DNA from: Cordia subcordata
Taxonomy: Eukaryota > Streptophyta > Magnoliopsida > Boraginales > Cordiaceae
Length of the DNA stretch: 64,000 nt
Assembly: GCA_028554755.1 (NCBI GenBank)
Contig: JAPTOF010000005.1
Span: 20,124,001-20,188,000 of the forward strand
Reading direction: 5' to 3'
Positions within the stretch are counted from its first letter, which is position 1. Every line of letters starts with the position of its first letter. Of the stretch, positions 12,991-23,274 are shown piece by piece. A program made the translations under genes and the position numbers. The notes below the pieces were generated by a model. That model did no database searches. It had not been told where the DNA came from and worked only from the letters and a program-made list of their open reading frames with translations.

Positions 12991-15420
12991 TTTAATTTCT
13001 TAATATAATTGATAATCTATAATTAAGCCTTAAAAAATTTCTGCAGTTTATAATTTTAATTAACAACAAATATTCTATGTATTGCGAAAAGTAGAGTACA
13101 TTTATTTTGAAAATTTCCAATAGAGATGCGGAAATTTTTTCTCAGACAAATGGATTTTATTTAGTCAGTTTCTGTAGTAAAACACAACAAGGAACTTTAA
13201 AGAGGAGATTTGGTTTAGCTTATATCTTTACTGAAAGTGCTGTAATGTACTTTTGTGTGCTTAGGAGCCAAATGGACGCGTTTACTACGTGTTCGTGTCG
13301 TAGAATCTTTGATCTACTTATTGGAGTTTATTTTGGAACTTCTCAATAGAGTCGCAAAAATATGTATTGGTGAAAGCAGTAATAGGCGGGTGAATTACAA
13401 ATGTGTTGTCGGCTTAAATATAACGTGGCAACCAATCAGTAGAATTGATGTTCAATTTGTTACTGTTAAACCTATAATATTAGTTTCGCTTGTAAGTTTA
13501 TGACCGCTCGAAGCATGAAATAAATGATAATAGGAGTTGAATCATATGTGAGACAAATGCTAAATCAAAAGCATGGTGGTTGTCATCTTTTAAACTCGAA
13601 AAAGTTACCTCTAAAACATGGCCCGGTGTCTGTTGAATGTTTGTACTAGATCTCTAGGAGGACACCAATTTTTGAATGAGGGATAATTATAATATTTTAT
13701 ATAGTGGAGGACCTCATAAGTAATAGGTACAAAAGTAGGAATTAGGTTTTCTTTTCCATTTCCCAACTTTAGGGATTCGAACTTAGATAAACTTTTAAGA
13801 TTATAATTCCAATTATTTGAATTACTTTTTAATTAAGTTAATCATCTTGAGATAGTGAATTTAGGCTTAATTAATTATTCCCAAACTTATTACACTACTC
13901 TTTTATTAATGCATAATTCTAAATTTGGCATATAATATGATGGCACGATATCTATTTACAAGATTTTAAATGACAGGACAAAATAATAGGAATCGAGGTA
14001 AAAGTGGTACAAAACAACCATTAAAGGTGAAAACAAAAAGTATAGAAAAGTCGAGTGTCAAGTTTTGAGTTTGGATTTGATGCGCATCAACCCAAGCCCA
14101 TAAGAAAAATTTGAATACATCAAACACCTTCGGAACAACGATTCCATGTGTCTGTCGTGGGAGAAAGAAAGAAATCATGTTCGCTCTCCTTCAAGAGGGG
14201 ATCTTAGAACAAAGTTAAATCTTCGAAAAGGAAAATTCCACCTAGTTGATATCAGAAAAGGGGAAAAAAGGCAAAAAACAAAAAAAAAATACCATACGAA
14301 TCCTTACGACCATATATGCACTATGTTTCTGTAAGTGGTCATATTAGTTAATTGCTATGGCTTTTTAGTTTATACTTTAATGTGATCAAGAATTGTTCTT
14401 TGAACAGTTAATATATACATTGTTTTACCATGTGTACATATTCTAACTGCTTTGATGGGAAGAAAATAGTGTCAAGTAATCTGATAAAATTGTTTTGCCT
14501 GTACAACTTTTAAGTTGATCCTTTCACTTTTGCTTCTTCTCTTTAATTATTCCAAACCTATGCTTCCATTAACTATTGTAAAATGCTTAGGTTGGTAACT
14601 AGTGGATATGAGTTTTTTACGGGGTAAAATATATACAATGACTTCTTTATGATTGGATAAAAGTACATTTTTATTTATAATTCAGTTGGTCACTCCTCTA
14701 TGATTTATAAGATATACATATAACTCCTCTTTAATTTGTTAGAAAAGTTGTAAAATAGCAATTGCACAGGATGTACGACAAATGCGATTTTTTCCTTTTT
14801 CTTTTTAAACTCGAAAAGCAAGAACTTGTATTGACAAATTAGGTGACATTGTATGTACATTTTGATAATAATAATTGCACTTGTATGGATCAAAAAATCC
14901 TCAATGAACTGATTTATGGTGGAAATTAAGGTCATTTACTAATTACTATATCAAAAATGAAACAATTTTGGAGATCTCACTCGTACGCACAGAGATATAT
15001 ACATATATAATATTAGTTTTTACCGGGTATATGTGCGCTATAAATCAAACTTGAACAATAAACTAAATGGACGTCGTATCTGACCATTTAGATAAAAGTC
15101 GAAAAGGGAATGATAACTAAAGACAAGAGATGCCCAATGTGTGAGTCCATAAGTTGATCTTTATTATAGTGGATCCCAACTAAGTTTCTATAATTGTTGT
15201 ACTAGGAATAATGTTTTATTATTTTTTTTTACCATTTTTTCTATGATAAATAAATTTAAAGTATCTTACATTTATGATAAGAATTCTACTATACAAAAGA
15301 AAAGATAAATAGATAATATATGATAATAATGCTCTAATTTTATTAACACAACTGCAAAATGACACTAGATTTCAGGAAAATAAACAAAATCACAATTTGA
15401 TTGATAGATGATATTTTTTA

Positions 15421-15461
<41 letters not shown>

Positions 15462-17700
15462 CAAATAGGAGGTGAATTCGTCTAACCAACTAAAAATCAG
15501 TGATAACTACAGTTACGCAAACAATTCCTTTTGGTATGGGTGTTTGTTTCAAAACCCATCAATGGTAAATTAACCACACAAGTGGTCAACTGTGTACAAG
15601 TTAACCTTTGATGTCAATTTTATCACCTATCATAAGATTATTTTATTTTATAATAATAGTAGGATATTTGAAAAGTAAGATTCCTTTTTATCCTCTTCTA
15701 TTTTTCCTATGTGCCTAACTTCCTTAGTTGCATAATTCTTCCTCGGCCCTTTAACGTTTAGTCGTACTAAAGTAACACGGTGTTTGGATTTTCCAGAAAG
15801 GGAAGGAAACATTAATTTCTCGGAACGATAGTTTTAAATTAAAAAATTAGTTAAATGCCTGTTTTATATTCATTGTAATGGAAAGATATAACAATTTTGT
15901 TAAAATATGTAAAAGTATTGGGTAATTAAAGCCACCATATCATTTATCAAACTTTCATTTGTCTTTCTTTAAACCCTAATTAAGATGGGGACACGAAAAA
16001 TTCTTTAATTTTGTTTCATCCAAGAGTGATTTTAATTTTTAAACAAGGGACCCTTAATTTCCTTTTATTCTTTCCTGTCAAAAAAATGAATCAAAATCAG
16101 TGAAAATATACATGTATGTATAAAATAAACAAAAGTTTAATAAATGGAGCCTAGTTATTCGAATTTGTGTGGTGAGATTTTTAATGTCTGTACTTCCTTT
16201 GCTTGTGGTCTTCTGTATAGTTATGAGGTTATGCTAATTAGATTCCAAAATTAGTCCGAATATTTGATTTAGAACAATCTTGGCATGGTTCTGGAAGCGC
16301 TTAAACATCTTATATAAGATCTTCACACAAAAATTAAACATAAAAAATAAAGGCAATCTTTTATGCAACCTTATATATGTTAGATTGTTAGTGGCAATGA
16401 TTTATCATGTCTTTCCTTTTATAAAGCAAAACAAATCCACTGCTACTAGTATCCAGGATTGGATGAGTGATGAGGTAGCAATATGTTGTACCCAAAAAGT
16501 AATAATTTCGAATTTATATCCTTGTATCACAAATTTTAGCCTTTAATCAAATTAAAATTTTGTTTAACTCACTTGTGAAATTTTAGTTGTTGAATTGTAT
16601 AGTTTTTAATGGTTGAGCTTTGGATTAAAATATTGTTAAATAAAATTTGTTGATTGTCTTGCTTTATATTATAAGAGTTGAGTTTTCAATTATTCTGAGA
16701 GTAATATTAGATTTAAAAAAATATATAAAGTAATATTTTTAAAAAGAGAAAGAAGAGAAATAATTTCGGACTTGATGTAAAATTAATTTTTAAAAAGGCT
16801 TTTCCAAAAATTTCCAATTTAGAAGTTATCTAAAATTTAAGCCGAATAGACTTTTTAAATTATTTGTTGGGACATATTGTTATAATATAAAGTTTATAAC
16901 CTTAAAAGTAAATATGATATGGTACTATACATCCAAAAGCATTTCATGGATATATACTAACAAAAATTGGAAATTTTGATCCACTAGCTTGGACAATATT
17001 TTATTAAAAGTTGTGCCATATTAGAGGAAACATATATAAAAATGTTTGTCGATTTTTCCCCCCTCAAGGCTCATGTTTGTCTAATAAAAAGATTCACCCT
17101 CTAATCACTTCATGAAAATTTGCTATTCGTGTAAGAGATCTTACTTGTGTCTTTTCATATTTTATCTTAACATTAATTTGCCGTTTAACAATTATTTTAG
17201 TCTTATCCTAGTTTGCCAGTCGAGTAAAAGAATGTTGACTAATGCCTCTTCTCCAATACTATAGAAATTCGATTATTGGATATTAAACTTCTTGTATATA
17301 TAATAAGTGTCATATAAAAATATGAAGAGTGAAGAAGATATATGATATAAAAGAATTAAATTAACTTACCTCATATCTTTATTGATCATGTAAAATACTT
17401 TGGATGATATGTTATTTTTCATTTTACTACATATTCCTCGGAAAAAAAAATAGTATTAGCTCTTTTGGTTTCAAAATCATTTTTATACTTCAGCAATAAT
17501 CTGCCTAATTAAATAAATAAATTTAAAAGGAAAAGAAAAGAAAACCTCATCCAATATTCCTACTCTTCCATGCGTCCCTGCATGCAATCTTTCTGCTCTG
17601 ACTTCGCGTGGACATCTTTATTTCACTTGTAAGTGCTCTGCAGAGATAATACAGTGGAAAATAATAATAACACTGATAAACAATAATAATAATACAATAT
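12991..17700. other. Intergenic, no gene seen
   Basis: No supportable coding region. The short frames at 13107-13503, 13966-14334 and 16280-16546 lack domains, splice logic or low-bias codon patterns. An ATT microsatellite lies at 15427-15460. A 'gtgtttggatttt' string near 15780 resembles one MITE end, but I could not find a partner. The last 1-2 kb is the upstream region of the KNOX gene and may contain its control elements. Confidence 0.45.
15427..15460. repeat. (ATT)n microsatellite
   Basis: About eleven ATT units in non-coding DNA. Confidence 0.95.
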
Positions 17701-18159
17701 AATTATATATATATATATATATATAATATTACTATTATGTTATAGGGAAAAAAGGGGAGTAGGGAAAAGAATTGGAAGAAGAAACCTACAAAAGAAATAA
17801 TTAATGGAAACATCCACGATGGGGCCTCACATTATTATAATTCAACATCACAAGTCGAGCCTCCCCCTTCAGCATCTACTTACTACTGCTACTTGTTTGT
17901 TCGCCAAAACCACATCACACACACTTCAACAACAAACAAACACTTCACGGCTTGTTCTGATCAGTAGTTTGCTAACTCCAATTCTAACCAAATCATAGAC
18001 AAAAAATTTCAAGAACATATAGAATAACGATATATATATATATCTATATATCTGTATATCCATATTGTGCGAATTCTAAGTTTTATTTTTGAGTAACTAT
18101 ATATATATTCTGAGAATTCTAAGTTTCGTTTCTGAGTGTGCAGGAATATCTTTTCAGTC
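17701..18159 (+). promoter_or_regulatory. KNOX promoter-proximal region and probable 5' leader
   Basis: A TA run (about 17705-17724) precedes purine-rich and then CA/CT-rich leader-like sequence. An upstream ATG at 17804 opens a 64-codon frame ending at 17998, before the KNOX start, so it would be a uORF if transcription starts upstream of it. Two imperfect copies of GAATTCTAAGTTT..GAGT lie at 18071 and 18114. The second runs into GTGTGCAG at about 18136-18143, which could also be a splice acceptor for a leader intron. No transcription start can be fixed from sequence alone. Confidence 0.35.
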
Positions 18160-21100
18160 ATGGAAGAGATATTTGGAAGTTTTCATGATTCAACTGGTGA
18201 TTATTATGCTGATAAGGCCTTGATGTCACCGGAAAATTTGCTGATACCAGCAGATTATGGCTACTGTGATGATCATCATTATGGGTATCATTACGACCAT
18301 GATGATGATCCTTGGCTAGAGAATAATAATATTGTACAAGATCGATTCCAATATCGTTGTGCAGCAGCAGCATCTGATCATGAAGCAGCTTCCATTATCA
18401 CCCCAGAAATTATTCAAAGGGGTGGGGTATTTCATGAGAATTATGATGATGATGATGATGAGGGTTACACTTCGATCAAGGCTAAAATTGCTTCTCATCC
18501 TTATTACCCAAAATTGCTGGATGCTTATATTGATTGCCAAAAGGTTTTTTTCTCTGCAAATTATGCTTATAAGTTGCAGTCTTTGGATACTCCTTTTGTT
18601 CTAAGCTTCTCTTTTTTCCTTTCTTTTCTTTGCCTTTTCTCTTTTCTCGTTTTGGGTGAGATTTCTTGTTTATTATGGCTAGGTTTCGGCCTCAAAGATT
18701 CAGCAAAACTGATGCTCCTGAAATTCTTTTGGCATAAACGATCATATCTTTTTCCTAAACGAGAAGGGTTTTTGTTTTTAGAGAATTCTCATCTCTGAGA
18801 TTATTTTTTAAAAAAATTTCTTTTTTGGGGGTTTGTTTTATGTGTGCTTACCATGAAATTTCTTGAAGGAAGATTGCATATATATCAGCTGCAATAACTT
18901 TTCTATTTTCCAGGTCGGAGCACCATCGGAGATAGCGAGTTTGCTAGATGAAATCCGGCTACAAAACAACTTATTTTCTGAGCAAAACGCCGTCACCACC
19001 ACCACCACCTCTATTGGCGCGGATCGTGAGCTCGATGATTTCATGGTTTCTCTCTCTAAATCTTCTTGAATAAATATTTAGGCCTCAAAAAGCACGCTTA
19101 CGCTGATGGCAAAACTCACTGTTCATTCTTGCTTTTGATGTCTTGGGTTTTTCTGTTCTCTTGGTCCGAGCTCTAGAATTTCTCGCATTTTTTCCCCCTT
19201 TTTTCACTTTTTTTTTTGAACTTTATAAAGGAGAACTATTGTGAAATGCTGGTGAAGTACAAATCGGATCTCTCAGAGAATTTCAATGAAGCAAACACCT
19301 TCCTCAACAAGATTGAAGCTCAACTTGGAAATCTTTGCAGAGGTGCGTTTATTCACAAGCCCTCTCTCTCTCTCTCTCTCTCTCTCACTCACACACATAA
19401 ACACGGACACACACTTTTGGCTATAGCTATGATATGATGCCATGTTTCCTTCTTTGTGTCAGTTCATTGTGATCTTTGTCATATATGGTAAATTATTTGT
19501 CTTCAACTATATATTATGTTAGAGAATAGCTGGCAAATTTCATTGCCTTATCCTTTGTTTTGTGAAAACTGTTTATATACAAGCCCTATCCTATGTTTTT
19601 AACTGAAAGTGACAATTGCGATCTATCGATATGACTAGAATTCAACTACCGTGGACCATCTATATTATTCCAATATTGTAGTTATGCTAACAATTTACGG
19701 TCACCCATAATACCATAATTTTATGAATTGATTCATTCCCGAAAATTATAGGCAAGAACAAACCGAGACCTAGGGTGTAGCAATTGTTGCACCGAACTAT
19801 GGTGACAAATTCACATAAATGCTAGAAATGGAGTAGAAGCTATTTTTAATTTAGCTTGGCGACTGTTTAGTTCTCTTTTTTCTTTCTTCTAGTACTCTCA
19901 TTCTGGATGCTATATATGTCTATGGATCTGTTTAGTTCTCTTTTCTAAAATAGGCTGTCCTTGTGGTTTATCTCAAGTGCTTAAAGTGTGTATCCGGAGT
20001 CCGAATTCTCAGAACCCCTCACAAGTATTTCTACTTTTTAAACATATATAGAAATAGGTCTGTTTTCAAGGAATATCGTGGTTTATTTTATAAACTGAAA
20101 AGGTTACGAGAGAGTTTTAAAACATAGTGGTTGTGTACTTGTGTTACGTTTTAGGCCATTCTTGTATGTGGTCTCTCTCGATAAAATGAGAGTTTGGCTA
20201 TCATATTACATATGCTACAATGACAAAATTGAAATATGAGGATGAAATTGTTTCTTTTCATAATATATCTTCTCCACGCCCTCCATCTTTGGAGGATTTG
20301 GAAAAGCTGACGTATAGAAGTGCAACTACTAAGCCTTTGGATTTTCTTACATCGCTATAATATGCATCCGACATCAAACTAGACTTAGCCTTAGAAATAC
20401 ATAATCAATAAGATCAAGAAAACATGCTGTTAGACAAGCACAACCTGTGTGCATGTTGTCCAACTAAGCGATGCTCCTTATGATTACAACTTTGTTGATC
20501 TGTAGTGTCTATCTTAACATTATTTTCTTGTATTCAAAATCTAAAGTTCAAAATATGTTGTCTAACAAAGCTTGAACCTCTTTTGGTTATCTCTTCATTG
20601 AAAGCTACTTAGTCATGTGTAAAATCATAAGCAAAACTCTAAAGAGAAAAACTTTTCAAGTTTTTTTCTTTTATAATGTGATGACACATGGTATCATTTG
20701 ATGAAAGAATGATTCTGTTCATCCATTTTTTTTTTTAAATTAAACTCCTGCTTACGTAAGACTTATCTTCTTTATTACTCATTACATGACAAGAAAGAAG
20801 GCTGACTTGAAACAAATTATATGATTTTTCTAAAACCCCAACTGTTTTCATGAACTTGGGAGATGACACTGCATGAGATTTCTTTTCTTCTCATCTAAAG
20901 CTGAATAAAATTTGATCATTATAATACCCGGATATCTTCTCTTCTGACAGTTCATGTTGTACTTCAATGTCTATACTCGGGGCCATTCAAAATTTTTGTT
21001 TAGTGGTTAAAAATTACATGCTATAATTTTTTCATGAGGTTCTAACAGGCTGTTTGGCTCTGTTTATGGGGCTTATAAGTTCCAATAATAAAAAGTTATA

Positions 21101-23238
21101 TCAATCTGTTTGGCTAAGCTTATTTGAGGCTTATAAGTTACAAATAGTAAAAAACATGTGAACGAGTAGGCTCTATGTGAGGGTAATTTTTAACTTTAAG
21201 GCTTGTAAGTCCAAAATAAGTAGAGCCAAACAATCTCCACATCTATTTTCAAATTTAAAAATACCTTTAAAATATACATATTTGTATAGTTTTACAAAAC
21301 ACTTGTGCAAGGAGTACAAACATGGACTTCTATATGTGAATTAAACTAGAGTTTCTATTTTAAATTGACTATTTGTGTACACTTATTTTAATGTGAGGGT
21401 GGAGTGCATAATATTGTCTAGTTACTTTAAGAAGTTCTAGTTCCGATGGAGCATCTATTGGTTTTGCGTGCATAAAATATATAAGAAACCAAATGGGGAA
21501 ATATCGGATAGCTGATGAGGGTTCAGTTAAAGCTGTGTCTTGATCAAGAGGAGTGTTGTGTAATTATATCCTCACTTGTTTGTTATTGATTTCTTTTGCA
21601 AAATTGTAATGTTATGACGAAAAATGTCATTTTTTAAGATTATTATAGTAGGGTGTAGCTCGTATTTTCAATGGGCATCGGGCATCTTAAAGATTTGAGG
21701 ATTGGAAATTCTTGTTCTAGCCGAGTTCGGAATCCTGTTTTTATGGGGATTAGTAGATTTTGTATTCTATTAATATGACTTGTTTTAATAGGCTTATTGC
21801 ATGAAATAGAGGGCGAGACGAGTGAGACCTTAAAAGAGGAGAGTTTGGGGCTTTCAAGTTCAAGTGTTCAGTTTGTGATGTAACCGTTCATTTCATAGTA
21901 GAATTTTTTTGTCTGCTTGTGAATATAGGCGTAAGACCGAGTCACGATGAATATTATGTGTGTATCATTACATCTTTCTCTGATTTGTTCTTTGTTCCAA
22001 CACTTTAATTTCCTAATAATAACGTTACTAGGGGATTTATATCGGTATAGTGGAGGTTCACGTTTGCTTTCAATTCGTTTCGGATAAAAAGTATTCTTAA
22101 GTAGACAAAATGCAGTTTGGTTTTATCCACATCTCAAATCTTATAACTTATGTCACGTGAGATACATCCTGGATCTAATGAGAGCTTTTTGAGAGAAGTG
22201 TCTGTGCTGAGATTTCATTGTGTGTGCTGCTTTTCTATTTCTTCTTAATTTGACATCTACTCTCCCACTTTTCGCGATCTTATCATCTTCTTCTACTTTG
22301 GGGTACTAAAAAATGCTTGAAAAATCAATATAAAGTGGACCAAGTACAATTTGGGATCTGTTGCTAATCTCTCTTGTTTCTTTTCCGAATAAAAGCTGTG
22401 TTAATTCCGATTAATCAATGAATAAAACATGTCTTGTGCTTTCTTGGTTGCTTGACAACTATTATTTTTTCTTCTTTTTTTAAAATTTTCGGTGGGGAAG
22501 TTTATTATTATTATTATTACTTGTTTTTTCTTGTTTGCAAATATAGCTCAACTTTTGATATGTGTATATATATGGAGCATGGCTCATGTACTTCGTGTTT
22601 TTTAACTTTGGCACACGTTTGCTTGGCAGTACCTAATCCTCTTTGCATCTACTCTAATGTGGATGTCGACTTTTTTTTTTTTTTTTTTTGTGGGGTGGCA
22701 TATATTCACATTCATAGATTGCTGTTTCAGGGTGTTTGTGATGTAAACGACCTTTTTGCAGTGTTTCTGTCTATATTCCGTGTTCTGCGTTAATCGTAGT
22801 TCTTAATATCTTTAATATACATATATCTTCTTTTCCGTGTTTTTTATTTTCTTTTTCTTCTTTCTTTTGATTTCTTTTATTTTATTAGTGTGATTTCAGA
22901 TAATTCAATAGTCAGCGTAAACAATGCAAAATCTTTGGACAAGAGGTGTAATCATTCTTCTTTCTCTAGTTCATAAAGGTCCCCACCTGAGTGCTTTGAA
23001 GGAAAGAATATTGAAGAATTTTTATCTCAAAACTTATTAGTAGTGAATTCAGGACTTAATTTATGTTATTTGCGAATTAGATGTGGATGTTGGACACTGG
23101 TTATGTTAATTGGGGTGGCTCTTTTTCATGAAAAAATTGTTAGTTTTCCCCTGAAAAAAAAAATGCATTTTTCTTGAAATAAGTACTTGGAATAGTTTTA
23201 AAGAAAAAGCTAAAACTTGGAAAGATGGTTTAAATTCA

Positions 23239-23274
<36 letters not shown>

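Noticed and set aside
18544..18798. Continuation of the KNOX exon 1 frame past residue 128
   Set aside because: A GT donor at 18544 and the next exon ([10 protein letters not shown]...) continue the KNOX1 domain exactly. The read-through is hydrophobic intron translation.
22434..22793. 119-codon open frame in KNOX intron 3
   Set aside because: It runs through poly-T and ATT repeats, has no domain, and lies inside an intron.
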